A stretch of DNA of 64,000 nucleotides from Lacrimispora xylanisolvens (GCA_017084465.1 CP070896.1:4949501-5013500), one strand, 5' to 3'; positions 49,185-59,388 are shown, numbered from the stretch's first letter. Notes: generated by a model from the letters alone, not told the origin. Translations and numbers: made by a program.

Positions 49185-50591
49185 ATGAAATTTCCAGATG
49201 GATTCCTATGGGGAGGAGCAGTGGCTGCGAACCAGTGTGAAGGAGCATATAACGAAGACGGAAAGGGGTTAAGCACCCAGGATGTGACTCCACGCGGTAT
49301 TAAAGGACCGATAACAAAAACACCAACTCCAGATAATATGAAGCTGGTAGGAATTGACTTCTACCATCGATATAAGGACGATATTAAGCTTTTTGCGGAA
49401 ATGGGTTTTAAAGTGTTCCGCACCTCAATTGCCTGGAGTCGGATATTCCCAAATGGGGATGATGCAGAACCCAATGAAAAGGGACTTCAGTTTTACGATG
49501 ATTTATTTGATGAGTTACTGAAATATGGAATTGAGCCTCTGGTAACGATTTCTCATTATGAGACTCCTTTAAACTTATCCGTTCAGTACGATGGATGGAT
49601 AAACCGGGATATGATCAGCTTTTATGAGCGTTATGTCAGAACTATTTTTAAGCGCTTTGGCGGAAAGGTAAAATACTGGCTGACATTTAACGAGATAAAT
49701 TCCGTACTTCATGAACCGTTTTTAAGCGGGGGAATCTATACGGATAAGAGCAAATTAAAGAAACAGGATCTTTATCAGGCCATTCACCATGAACTGGTAG
49801 CCAGTGCACTGGCTACGAAAATCGGCCATGAGATGATGCCTGGATGCAAAATGGGCTGTATGATTTTAAGCATGCCAATGTATGCCCTGACCTCTAATCC
49901 GGATGATGTAATCGCAGTCATGAAATCAGATCATATGAATACATTTTTTGGTGATATGCATGTCAGAGGCCAGTATCCTGGCTATATGAAACGGTATTTC
50001 AGAGAAAATAATATTCAGATTCAGATGGCAGATGGCGATGAAGAGCTGTTAAAGGATCATACTGTGGATTTCGTATCATTCAGCTACTACATGAGTATTT
50101 GTGAAGCCGCCGACCATTCCAAGGCACAGGCAGGAGAAGGAAATCTCATGGGAGGCGTGACAAATCCCTATTTAAAACAAAGTGAATGGGGCTGGGCCAT
50201 CGATCCACAGGGACTTCGCTATGTGCTCAATCAGTTTTATGACCGGTGGCAGAAGCCTCTGTTTATTGTGGAAAACGGATTGGGAGCTGTTGATGAGCTT
50301 GTAACACAGCCAGATGGAACAAAGACAGTCCTTGATGATTACCGGATTAATTATTTAAGAGATCATTTGATTCAGGTAGGAGAAGCCATAGAAGACGGAG
50401 TCCCGGTTATGGGATATACCAGCTGGGGCTGCATTGATTTAGTCAGTGCTTCTACTGCGGAATTAAAGAAACGGTATGGTTTTATCTATGTGGACCGAAA
50501 TGATGACGGAACTGGTACATTAAACAGATATAAGAAAAAATCCTTTGACTGGTACAAAAATGTGATTGCCTCCAATGGGGAAGAATTGTAA
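49185..50591 (+). CDS. bglA-like: 6-phospho-beta-glucosidase, GH1
   Basis: This cytoplasmic enzyme of 468 residues hydrolyses phosphorylated beta-glucosides delivered by the PTS. The acid/base glutamate is in WLTFNEINS and the nucleophile in FIVENGLGAVDE. The C-terminal SASTAELKKRYGFIYVDRND carries the Ser-Lys-Tyr phosphate clamp that marks 6-phospho-glycosidases. AAAAGGAGG precedes the ATG. It is the first gene of an operon-like series with an antiterminator and PTS genes. Confidence 0.92.
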   Translation: MKFPDGFLWGGAVAANQCEGAYNEDGKGLSTQDVTPRGIKGPITKTPTPDNMKLVGIDFYHRYKDDIKLFAEMGFKVFRTSIAWSRIFPNGDDAEPNEKGLQFYDDLFDELLKYGIEPLVTISHYETPLNLSVQYDGWINRDMISFYERYVRTIFKRFGGKVKYWLTFNEINSVLHEPFLSGGIYTDKSKLKKQDLYQAIHHELVASALATKIGHEMMPGCKMGCMILSMPMYALTSNPDDVIAVMKSDHMNTFFGDMHVRGQYPGYMKRYFRENNIQIQMADGDEELLKDHTVDFVSFSYYMSICEAADHSKAQAGEGNLMGGVTNPYLKQSEWGWAIDPQGLRYVLNQFYDRWQKPLFIVENGLGAVDELVTQPDGTKTVLDDYRINYLRDHLIQVGEAIEDGVPVMGYTSWGCIDLVSASTAELKKRYGFIYVDRNDDGTGTLNRYKKKSFDWYKNVIASNGEEL

Positions 50592-50639
50592 AAGTGTACA
50601 AATTGTAACGTGTAATATTGGTTAAAATACCGATTGTTT

Positions 50640-50690
50640 TTATAACACTCCTGTGATAGGATCTATGTAGTTTACAGGAGTGTTACTATT
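50640..50690 (+). promoter_or_regulatory. Strong hairpin before the antiterminator gene (attenuator/terminator candidate)
   Basis: AACACTCCTGT (50644-50654) and ACAGGAGTGTT (50674-50684) form a perfect 11-base-pair stem with a 19-base loop. No clear T tract follows. In BglG/LicT systems such a hairpin ahead of the gene is often controlled by an overlapping RAT antiterminator. I could not recognise a canonical RAT sequence here. Confidence 0.5.
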
Positions 50691-50796
50691 AAATTAGGCA
50701 AGTCTGCATCTGTTTTATTTGGTGCATGCTTGTTTTTTTGTTTTTAAACCATCTGTAGCATTATGTTTTTTACACATTGAGATCGAGGAAACTTTT

Positions 50797-51636
50797 ATGA
50801 AAATGGTTATTAAGCAGATATTAAATACAAATGCTGTGATATCAAACGATGAAAATGGACAAGATGTCCTGCTGCTTGGAAGCGGACTTGGATTTAAAAG
50901 CCGTATCGGCGATGCCATCGATCAGGAGAGGGTTGAAAAACAATTTATTCTGAAAGATAAAAACCATAAAAGTCAGTTCCGGGAAATACTTGATACAGTG
51001 CCCCAGGAATATATCATGGTTGCAGAGGATGTCATTGATTTTGCAGTTCAGGTCTTTGATATGACTCTCAATGAAACCATTCATATTTCCCTGGTCGATC
51101 ATATTTATCATGCAGTAGAAAATTTTCAGCAGGGGCTAGTCGTACCCAATTCCATTTTACATGATATCATACGATTTTATCCGGATGAATATAAAGTGGG
51201 GCAAAAGATGCTGGACTTGATTGAGTCAAAATTCGGTTACCGGTTATCCAATGATGAGGCTGGATTTGTGGCTATGCATTTTGTAACAGCCCGGCATAAT
51301 CAGATAAGCGGAAATGCGAAAAAGATGATAGTCATGGTGAGCGAACTCAATGATCTGATTATGTCAGAACTGAATTTTCAGGTGAAGGAAGATTCCCTTC
51401 CTTATTACCGATATATGACCCATTTGAAATTCTTTGCCCAGCGTGTCATGAAAAAGTATTATTATAAAGAGCATGGCGGAGCGCGTATGTTAGAAGAGCT
51501 GCTTAGGAATTACCCCGATGAATATCGTTGCAGCCAGAAAGTATGTCAATACATTGAAGATAAATATCATTACAAAGCAGGGCACGATGAATTAGTTTAT
51601 CTGGCAGTTCATCTGTCACAATTAAAAAACAGTTAG
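50797..51636 (+). CDS. licT-like: BglG/LicT family transcriptional antiterminator
   Basis: This protein of 279 residues has an N-terminal RNA-binding CAT domain (MKMVIKQILNTNAVISNDEN ... GSGLGFKSRIGDAID). Two PRD domains follow, with the phosphorylatable histidines in SLVDHIYHAVEN, FVAMHFVTAR, YMTHLKFFAQR and YLAVHLSQL. EI/HPr and the cognate EII set its activity through these sites. The ATG at 50797 is preceded by GAGGAAAC; a longer frame is rejected. It should allow read-through into the PTS genes when beta-glucosides are present. Confidence 0.92.
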   Translation: MKMVIKQILNTNAVISNDENGQDVLLLGSGLGFKSRIGDAIDQERVEKQFILKDKNHKSQFREILDTVPQEYIMVAEDVIDFAVQVFDMTLNETIHISLVDHIYHAVENFQQGLVVPNSILHDIIRFYPDEYKVGQKMLDLIESKFGYRLSNDEAGFVAMHFVTARHNQISGNAKKMIVMVSELNDLIMSELNFQVKEDSLPYYRYMTHLKFFAQRVMKKYYYKEHGGARMLEELLRNYPDEYRCSQKVCQYIEDKYHYKAGHDELVYLAVHLSQLKNS

Positions 51637-51663
51637 ATTTTGGCAGTGTTATGATTCAGTTCA

Positions 51664-51720
51664 GCAAAGCCTGGTTATTCTCTTAAATGATAGGGGATAT
51701 CCAGGCTTTTGATAAAAAAT
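51664..51720 (+). promoter_or_regulatory. Hairpin before the PTS gene (terminator/attenuator)
   Basis: AAAGCCTGG (51666-51674) pairs with CCAGGCTTT (51701-51709), followed by TGATAAAAAATTTT. It separates the antiterminator gene from the EIIBC gene and may be the site of antitermination. Confidence 0.55.
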
Positions 51721-51737
51721 TTTAGGGAGGTATCACA

Positions 51738-53112
51738 ATGGCAGATTATACAAAATTAGCCAGAGATATTGTAGAACATGTTGGTGGGGAAAAAAATATT
51801 AATTCCCTGACCCATTGTATCACACGGCTTCGTTTTAAGTTAAAAGACGAAAGCAAGGCGGATACGGAAACACTGAAAAATATGCAGGGTGTTATTAAGG
51901 TTATGCAGGCAGGCGGTCAGTATCAGGTTGTAATCGGAAGTGATGTGGAAGATGTTTACGACCAGATTTTACTGAACACTTCCATTGGGGAAAAAAATGA
52001 GAGTGAATCAGCAGAGGCAGATCATTCGGCATCAGGAAACAAAAAGAACAGTTTTATGGATAAAATGACAGATCTTATTTCCGGTATCTTTATGCCCTTT
52101 ATGGGAGCATTTGCCGGAGCAGGACTTTTAAAGGGTTTTCTGGTATTATTCACAACCCTGTCCCTGCTTGATAAAACTTCTACCACTTATACCATACTTT
52201 ATGCTGCTTCAGACGGTATTTTCTATTTCCTGCCTATTTTCCTGGCATATTGTTCAGCACAGAAATTTGGCGCAAAGCCGTTTATTTCAATGGCAATCGC
52301 CTGTGCGATGTGTTATCCATCTATGACTGCTCTGTTTGCCGATAAGGAAGTTGCTGTTACATTTTTCTCGATTCCGGTAAAGCTGATCAGTTATCCAAGC
52401 TCTGTACTGCCCATTCTTTTAACCGTTTATGCGCAGTCTAAACTGGAAAAAGGGTTGATGAAAGTAATTCCCAAAGATTATTCAAAGTATCGTTATTCCG
52501 ATAGTTGATTTCGCTATTGTTTTCCCTGTGGCCTTGATTGTGATCGGACCGGTTACAGATATTGTGAGCAGAGGAATAGCAGGAGGAATTCAGGCAATAT
52601 TTGCTTTCTCTCCAGCAATTGCAGGATTTGCAATGGGTGCTTTATGGCCGGTGTTTATTGTGTTTGGTTTACACTGGGGATTTTTACCTATTATTATGAA
52701 CAACTATTCCGTATTAGGATATGATTATATCTCACCAGCTACATTTGGCGCTAACTTTGGTATTGCAGCAGCATGTCTGGCAGTATTCTTAAAGACAAGA
52801 AATAAAGATATGAAATTAGTATCCGGTTCTGCTTCCATCTCAGCTCTGATTGGTGGTGTAACAGAGCCAGGTATCTACGGTGTTTTAATGAAAAACCGTA
52901 AAATATTCATTGGAATGTGCATTGTTAACGGAATCAGTGGTATTATTGCAGCGGTTGCAGGATGTATCCGTACCGCACAGGTTCCAGTCAACCTTTTAAC
53001 GATCCCAGCCCTTTTTGCCATGGCAGGACCGGCTATCGTTGTATCAATCACATTTTCTTTTGTAATAGTATTTTTATTAACTTATTTCTTTATCTATAAA
53101 GATGAAGTATAA
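51738..53112 (+). CDS. bglP-like: PTS beta-glucoside-type EIIBC component (frameshifted)
   Basis: The N-terminal EIIB domain carries the phosphocysteine motif SLTHCITRLRFKLKDE. The EIIC part has about ten helices, with FMPFMGAFAGAGLLKGF, FGLHWGFLPIIMNN and ISALIGGVTEPGIYGV. The break falls at an AAA triplet (52473-52475). Removing one A gives IPKIIQSIVIPIVDFAIVFP and an intact protein of about 457 residues. No EIIA domain is attached; it is encoded three genes further at 54987. It imports and phosphorylates a beta-glucoside at the membrane. Confidence 0.9.
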
Positions 53113-53162
53113 TAAAAAATGGTGAATAATGGCAGCATAAAAAGATAACAGGAGAGTGAAAG

Positions 53163-54966
53163 ATGCTGAATTTTTCAGAATTATACCCATGCAGCAATCA
53201 GGCCAGAATGGCCCAGCTGTTAGATGGTATGTGGAAGTTCCGGTTTGATCCGGAGGAAAAAGGACTGCAGGAGGGCTGGCAGCATAAACTGCCAGACCCC
53301 ATCTCCATGCCAGTTCCCGCAAGTTTTTCTGACTTTTTTACTACAAAGGAAGAACGGGATTTTTGCGGAGATTTCTGGTATGAGACAGAAGTATTTGTAC
53401 CACGGGAATGGGAGAAACAGGAGTTGGAAATCCGTTTCGGAAGCATTACCCACCGCGCAAGCGTTTATTGCAATGGAAATCTGACAGCAACCCATGAAGG
53501 TGGATTTTTACCGGTGATTGCCAGAGTTACGGATCATGTGAAATTTGGTGAGGTAAATACATTTATCGTAAAGGCCAATAACGAATTAAATGAAGAGAGT
53601 CTTCCCTGTGGAACCACTATGGTGCTCAGTGACGGAAGAAAACTGGCCAAGCCTTATTTCGACTTTTTTAATTACTCCGGAATCCAGAGAAGCGTATGGC
53701 TTGTTTCAAAGCCCGTGGAATCCATCGAAGATTTCAGTGTGGATTATGAGTTGCATGGAGAAGATGCCGTTGTTCATTATCAGATTATGACAAATGGAGA
53801 TCATGAAGTTTCCTTTGAATTATTTGATGAGAATAAACAGCAGGTGGCGAAAAGCACAGGCACGAAAGGCAGTGTGACTGTTTCCAAGGCTCATCTGTGG
53901 AATGTAGGGAAAGCCTATCTCTATCGGGCAGTGATGCGTATCTGGGATGGAGAAACACTGATTGATGAGTATTCCTCTAAAATCGGGATCAGAACAGTAA
54001 AAATAGCAGGAAAAGAAATTCAGATTAATGGCAAGGCTGTTTATCTGAAAGGATTTGGAAAACACGAAGATTTTGAAGTGATTGGCCGTGGCTTCAACTG
54101 GGGTGTTTTAAAACGAGATTTTGAATGTATGAAATGGATTGGTGCCAACTGCTTTCGAACCAGTCATTATCCATATGCAGAAGAGTGGTATCAGTTTGCA
54201 GATGAAGAAGGCTTTCTGATTATTGATGAGGTTCCGGCTGTAGGTATGATGAGATCCACCAGAAACTTTGCAGATGCAGGAACCGGTAAGTTCACCAGAT
54301 TTTTTGAAACACCTACCGTACCAAATCTGTTAAAGAACCATCTTCAGGCAGTAGAAGAGATGATTGTAAGGGATAAAAAACCATCCCAGTGTAATTGCAT
54401 GGAGTCTGTTTAATGAACCGGAAACTACCAGCGAAGAGTCGAAAAATTATTTCACTGCAGTGTTTGATGCCGCCAGAGCCTTGGATCCACAGAGTCGTCC
54501 GATGACAGGGGCATTTGAAAAGAACAGTCAGCCGGAACTGTGTAAGTGTTACCAGCTTTGTGATTTTATCTGTTTAAACCGTTATTACGGGTGGTATATC
54601 AAAGGAGGACCGGAGCTTGTTGATGCAAGAGAAGCCTTCTTAATTGAGATGAATAAGTGGAAAGATAAAAATTTGAATATACCGTTTGTATTTACTGAAT
54701 TTGGCACTGATACCATGGCGGCAGAACATAAACTTCCCAGTATTATGTGGAGCCAGGAATACCAGAACGAATATCTGGATATGAATTTTGAAATATTTGA
54801 TCAGTATGATTTTGTGCAGGGAGAATTGGTTTGGAACTTTGCTGATTTCCAGACAACAGAGGGAATCATGCGTGTAAATGGGAACAAAAAGGGGATTTTC
54901 AATCGGGTAAGACAGCCGAAAAGTGCTGCTTTTGTATTAAAAAAACGATGGGAATCATTGGACTAA
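53163..54966 (+). CDS. uidA-like: Beta-glucuronidase, GH2 (frameshifted)
   Basis: The enzyme releases glucuronic acid from beta-glucuronides. It has the GH2 sugar-binding domain (LLDGMWKFRFDPEEKG, YETEVFVP), the Ig-like middle domain and the TIM barrel. The barrel shows FRTSHYPYAEEWYQFADEEG, the acid/base segment WSLFNEPETT (after removing one A from the A6 run at 54375-54380) and the nucleophile in FVFTEFGTD. The GNKKG motif near the end contains the Asn-x-Lys pair that distinguishes beta-glucuronidases from galactosidases. Corrected length is about 600 residues. It has no signal peptide, so substrate must be imported, and it sits between two PTS genes. Confidence 0.9.
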
Positions 54967-54986
54967 TTATATAGAGGACTGAGCGA

Positions 54987-55517
54987 ATGGGATTTTTAGA
55001 TAATTTATTTGGTAATAAAGAGAAAAAAGAATCAGATACTCCTGTTATTAAGAGCATAACCTGTGAACCAAAAACAATTTACAGCCCTTTAAAGGGAACT
55101 GTAATACCTCTTTCTAACGTAAGCGATCCGGTATTTGCAGAAGAAGTTATGGGGCCAGGTGTTGGCATCGAACCAGAAGAGGGAAAGTTATATTCTCCTG
55201 TTGATGGTGAGATTGTATCCGTATTTCCAACCGGACATGCAATTGGTATGACAACCGGGGATGGAATGGAGGTTCTGCTTCATATCGGCATCGATACAGT
55301 ACAACTGGAAGGTGAAGGTTTTCATGCTTTGGTAAAACAGGGAGATCATGTGAAAGCAGGGGAGCTGCTGGTAGAATTCGATTGTGCTAAGATTAAAGAG
55401 AAAGGTTATCAGACAACCACTATGGTTCTGGTGCCCAATGCCGCTTTGATGGGGACTATGAGCCAGCCAAAGTTAGGTTCGGTGGAACCTCTGGATCAAA
55501 TCTTTCATTTTCTGTAA
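54987..55517 (+). CDS. PTS glucose/beta-glucoside-type EIIA protein
   Basis: This soluble protein of 176 residues has the EIIA-Glc fold. Residues IYSPLKGTVIPLSNVSDPVF are followed by VMGPGVGIEP, YSPVDGEIVSVFPTGHAIGM and the phosphohistidine motif EVLLHIGIDTVQLEG. A short linker (about 25 residues, KEKKESDTPVIKS) precedes the domain. It supplies phosphate to the EIIBC protein encoded at 51738. A GAGGACTGAGCG region precedes the ATG. Confidence 0.9.
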   Translation: MGFLDNLFGNKEKKESDTPVIKSITCEPKTIYSPLKGTVIPLSNVSDPVFAEEVMGPGVGIEPEEGKLYSPVDGEIVSVFPTGHAIGMTTGDGMEVLLHIGIDTVQLEGEGFHALVKQGDHVKAGELLVEFDCAKIKEKGYQTTTMVLVPNAALMGTMSQPKLGSVEPLDQIFHFL

Positions 55518-55567
55518 TAACTTTCAGGGGAGTATTAACAGAGATAGATAACACATTATAAACTTAA

Positions 55568-55614
55568 AAACGTGGGCAGCTTTCATGGATGACGAAGCTG
55601 CCCGCATTTTTTAT
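55568..55614 (+). terminator. Rho-independent terminator of the beta-glucoside operon
   Basis: CGGGCAGCTT-type pairing (GGGCAGCTT with AAGCTGCCC, 55573-55603) is followed by GCATTTTTTAT. The same opening, AACGTGGGCAGC, recurs in the terminator after arsC at 61953. Confidence 0.85.
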
Positions 55615-55645
55615 ATATAAATAAAATTACATAGCAATTACATAA

Positions 55646-55702
55646 AAACATATTGACAAATATCAATATGTTTTTATAATTAAGACATAGATAAATATCT
55701 AT
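55646..55702 (+). promoter_or_regulatory. ars promoter with two ArsR-type palindromes
   Basis: TTGACA (55653-55658) and TATAAT (55675-55680) with a 16-base spacer form a strong promoter. An 11-base inverted repeat, AAACATATTGA and TCAATATGTTT with a six-base centre (55646-55673), covers the -35 and spacer. A second perfect palindrome, ATAGATAAATATCTAT (55687-55702), covers the start region. Both are AT-rich two-fold sites of the kind bound by ArsR/SmtB dimers. Confidence 0.75.
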
Positions 55703-55737
55703 ATTATAAATTCTCAGTATATAAGAAGGAGAAGACA

Positions 55738-56063
55738 ATGGATCAGTATGCAGATTATGCGTCAGTATTTAAAGCATTAGGTGATACAACAAGATTAAAA
55801 TTATTGAAATGTTATCCTGTGGTGAACTTTGTGCATGTGAAATTCTGGAATCTTTTGAGATTACACAGCCCACATTATCTTATCACATGAAGATACTTAC
55901 AGAATGCGGTCTTGTAATTAGCCGAAAAGAAGGATCCTGGATGCATTACAGCAATAATCCCCAGTTAATTGAGAAGATTAAAAATTACTGGACCAATATT
56001 TCTACAGAACAGGAAGACTGTATCTGTAAATATACGAAAGCAGACGGGCAATGCGACAAATGA
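55738..56063 (+). CDS. arsR: ArsR/SmtB family metalloregulator 1 (frameshifted)
   Basis: The start MDQYADYASVFKALGDTTRL has AAGGAG before the ATG at 55738. The downstream frame reads MLSCGELCACEILESFEITQ and then PTLSYHMKILTECGLVISRK. Adding one A to the A4 run at 55797-55800 joins them as TRLKIIEMLSCGELCACEIL and gives a protein of about 108 residues. The CxC pair in ELCACE is the usual arsenite-binding site of ArsR repressors. More cysteines lie at the C-terminus (EDCICKY). It is first in the ars operon and should repress it until As(III) binds. Confidence 0.88.
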
Positions 56064-56161
56064 CAATATGGACTGATATTTTTTTGTAACACAAAGATTT
56101 ATGCAGCATAGTATATGCATATATGCTCATATAGATATTAACTAAGAAAGGAGTGATATTT

Positions 56162-56524
56162 TTGACAGATATTTTTAAAGCACTGTCTGAGGAAAGCAGA
56201 CTGCGAATCCTGACTTTGCTGATGGAACGGGAAATGTGTGTCTGTGAGATTGAAATTTGTCTGAATATGACACAGTCAAACGCGTCCAGACATTTAACGG
56301 TACTGAAAAACTGTGGGATTTTATACGGTTATAAGAAGGCACAATGGGCATATTTTGGAATCAGCGACAGTTTTAAAAAGGAACATAAAGAACTGTGGGA
56401 GTACCTGCAAAAAAAGATAGTTGAATTACCCACCTATGAGTCCGACCACAGACAATGCGAGAAGTACAAAAACGTTGATGTCTGTGGCAATTCAAAAATA
56501 ACTGAGGAGGGAGAGACTGAATGA
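56162..56524 (+). CDS. arsR: ArsR/SmtB family metalloregulator 2
   Basis: This protein of about 120 residues has a typical ArsR winged helix (DIFKALSEESRLRILTLLME, then CLNMTQSNASRHLTVLKNCG). The metal site is MCVCEIEIC, a CxC plus a third cysteine. The start is probably TTG at 56162, 9 bases after AAAGGAG; GTG at 56153 is too close to it. Its stop overlaps the acr3 ATG by four bases. Having two different ArsR genes in one operon may give graded control. Confidence 0.88.
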   Translation: MTDIFKALSEESRLRILTLLMEREMCVCEIEICLNMTQSNASRHLTVLKNCGILYGYKKAQWAYFGISDSFKKEHKELWEYLQKKIVELPTYESDHRQCEKYKNVDVCGNSKITEEGETE

Positions 56525-57571
56525 AGAAAGAGAAATCAGCAGAGATTGGTTTTTTTTCAAAGATATTTAACCATATGGGTAGCCCTGTGTATGGTTGCAG
56601 GCGTATTAATCGGAAAATTTCTTCCCGTGATACCTGGATTTTTCAGTCAGTTTGAATATGCCAATGTATCGATTCCTACAGCCATATTAATCTGGATTAT
56701 GATTTACCCAATGATGATGAAGGTGGATTTTGAAAGCGTGAAGCATGTTGGAAAAAACCCAAAAGGATTATATGTAACATGGGTTACCAATTGGTTAATA
56801 AAACCATTCACGATGTTTGCAATAGCTTCTTTCTTTTTCTACGTTGTATTTAAGGGCTTAATACCTGCAGATCTGGGAAAGGAATATTTAGCTGGTGCCG
56901 TTTTATTAGGAGCAGCGCCTTGTACAGCCATGGTCTTTGTATGGAGCCAGCTGACGAAAGGAAGCCCGGCTTATACAGTGGTGCAGGTAGCAACCAATGA
57001 TTTGATTATTCTGATTGCATTTGTACCCATCGTCAAATTCTTGCTGGGAGTGAGTAAAGTAACTGTCCCCTGGGATACTCTGATTTTATCAGTCGTCTTA
57101 TTTGTTGTGGTACCTTTAGCGGCAGGTGTCTTAACTAGGATGTATATCAGTAAGAAAAAAGGAAGAGATTATTTTGAAAATCAGTTTCTTCCCAGGTTCG
57201 ATCATGCAACAATAGCCGGATTGCTGCTGATGCTTGTACTTTTATTCTCCTTCCAGGGTGATGTCATTATAAATAATCCTTTGCACATATTACTCATAGC
57301 AGTGCCGCTGACCATACAGACATTTTTTATATTCTTCCTTGCGTATCTGACAGCGAAAGTACTTAAACTTCCTCACAATATAGCAGCCCCTGCGGGCATG
57401 ATCGGCGCTTCCAATTTCTTTGAGCTAGCAGTTGCTGTTGCCATAGCCCTGTTCGGCATGGATTCCCCGGCAGCACTTGCCACCGTAGTCGGTGTTTTAA
57501 CCGAGGTACCGATTATGCTCATACTTGTTAAGATAGCAAATAAAACAACTCATTGGTTTGAAACAAAATAA
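56521..57571 (+). CDS. acr3: Arsenite efflux permease, ACR3 family (frameshifted)
   Basis: This ten-helix membrane protein of about 349 residues exports arsenite. It has PTAILIWIMIYPMMMKVDFE, the central GAAPCTAMVFVWSQLTKG with the essential cysteine, and NFFELAVAVAIALFG. The reading frame is restored by shortening the T8 run (56550-56557) to seven, which joins MKKEKSAEIGFF to QRYLTIWVALCM. The ATG at 56521 overlaps the arsR2 stop. An IS110-type element separates it from arsD-arsA-arsC downstream. Confidence 0.92.
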
Positions 57572-57697
57572 TATTAGAAAAGCAATTTGGTAGATAGTCA
57601 AGAAGTATTTTGATTGTTTTTCATACAGAAAGGTAACTTTAATAGACCTACGGCTTTCATAACAAAAAACGTAGATTAGGAATGAGATATGGATTAC

Positions 57698-58974
57698 CTA
57701 CTCTTTTCCGGGAGAGTAGAGTTGGCCCTTGTCCAGCAGACCATAGAGCAGACGTATAAATTTACGGGAAGTCAACGCGAGTGCACGTTTGTGCTGATGG
57801 TTTCTTGTTTCAGCATATTTCTTATGATAAAAGCGTTCATATTCAGGACAGTGTCTTATAACACTTCCAGTTGCTTCAATGATGTAATACCGTAGGTAAC
57901 GGTTGCCAGCCTTACTCATATGTTTGTCTTCTGATTCAAAATCGCCTGAATCATTATCGTTCCAAACAATACCGCAGTATTTTGCGAGTGAGTCAGCACT
58001 TTGAAAAACTTTAGCAGAACCAATTTCAGCAAGAATTGCAGCAGAGTAAACCTTGCCAATTCCAGGAATAGAATTAAGCACTGTATATTCCTCGGGATTT
58101 AACCCTTGCACAGTTTGAAGGATTGCTTTATCAATTGCTTTTAATTCCTTCTCAAAAGAGCTGATGCAGTTAAATGAGGAAGCAATTGATATCGTAAGCG
58201 GCTCATATAGGCATTTATCCAGCCTGTATGAATTACGAGCTGCAGCCTGTATTATCTTAGCTGTTTCTTCGGGATCAGCGATGCGCCCTTTGCTTTTAGA
58301 GCTAATGAATGCAACAAGGTCTTCAATAGAGGAATTTACTATGTCCTCATTTGTTGTGAACTCTGTAAGAATAGCCTCGGCTGTAGCACCATATTTATTT
58401 GAAAAGGATGCTCTCCATTGCGTAATAAGGCATACTCACTGAACTTCAGAAAGATGTTATTTAGCATGTATGTTTTCTCTCTGGCAATACATTCAGTGAT
58501 GTGCATACGATGTCTGGTAAGGCGCTGTAAGGCAAGGTATTGGGAACCACGCCAAGGCTTGCTGCTGATACGCCCTACACGGGCAAAGTCAGCGATAACA
58601 AAGGAATCAATGCCATCATTTTTTCCAATATCATTGAAGGATTTCTTGTAATTTTTCACTTCCTTCGGATTGAGGCAATAAACACGGACAGAAAAAGGAG
58701 TTAAAAGTTCACTGGAAGAAAGGAAATTGGCCAGATGAACTCCATAAAATCCAGTTGATTCCATTCCGATTACAACGTATTTGAACTGATGATTTGCAGT
58801 AAGGACATCAACAATCAGACTTTCAAGAAGAACTGCACCTTCCTGAGTATTTTCAACAGGTTTCATTTTTATAAAGAACTGCTGATTAAAATCAAGTGCA
58901 GAAATAACATGAATACGGGATGCAATATCAATCCCAACAAAAAGCGTTGAGAGGTAATCGATTTTTTCTTTCAC
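57698..58974 (-). mobile_element. IS110-family insertion sequence transposase (frameshifted)
   Basis: The N-terminal DEDD nuclease domain reads TLFVGIDIASRIHVISALDF, with YVVIGMESTGFYGVHLANFL and VKNYKKSFNDIGKNDGIDSF. The C-terminal transposase-20 domain reads LNSIPGIGKVYSAAILAEIG, then YCGIVWNDNDSGDF and SKAGNRYLRYYIIEAT, with the catalytic serine region. The two open parts join if one base is added near 58402-58405, giving about 425 residues. The start is GTG at 58974 after AAAGGTGG. IS110 elements lack terminal inverted repeats and insert through a bridge RNA. This copy lies inside the ars operon in opposite orientation. Confidence 0.88.
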
Positions 58975-59260
58975 GGATAGTCACCACCTTTCATAGCAGA
59001 ATAAAAAGAATGTAATCATGGCTTGTCCCAGATCACTACACCGGCCTAACCCTCGCGTTATTAGCATTCTCCGGTAAGAAATACCCTGCTGGTGGCTAGA
59101 TACCGGGATGCAGCATTTGTGTAATAAGTCTTAGCGTAGTATTAGGGCTGCAAGCTTTTTTTGGCAATAACAAAATGTTTTGCTGGAGTATTAGAGCAGT
59201 GACCACAGCTACAGTTCTTGTAAACTTAATTGTAACATCTGGGACCATGACTATAAAGCA
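58975..59260 (-). ncRNA. Candidate IS110 bridge RNA / left-end noncoding region
   Basis: No gene lies between the transposase start and arsD (about 414 bases). In IS110-group elements the noncoding end upstream of the transposase encodes the bridge RNA that pairs with target and donor DNA. This stretch is GC-richer than its flanks, with structured words (TACCCTGCTGG ... ACCGGGATGC near 59085-59113). I cannot fix the exact ends or the pairing loops by eye. Confidence 0.45.
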
Positions 59261-59269
59261 ACTTATTAA

Positions 59270-59366
59270 CAATGTAGGTATGACAAGATGACCAACAATT
59301 CATCTAATACCTATATCATTAGAAAAAATAAGTCTATAGCCTCTATGATTGAGGTCTATATACTTA
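59270..59366 (+). promoter_or_regulatory. Inverted repeats before arsD
   Basis: Two imperfect palindromes lie between the IS element and arsD. ATGTAGGTAT...ATACCTATAT with inner AGATG/CATCT (about 59273-59318) can form a hairpin. AAGTCTATAGCCTC (59330-59343) faces GAGGTCTATATACTT (59351-59365). The second sits just before the arsD ribosome site and could be an ArsR operator or attenuator for the downstream half of the operon. Confidence 0.4.
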
Positions 59367-59388
59367 TAATACGAGGAAGTATCAGAAT

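Noticed and set aside
50592..50700. A RAT antiterminator site for the LicT-like protein.
   Set aside because: A strong hairpin is present, but no canonical RAT sequence could be matched.
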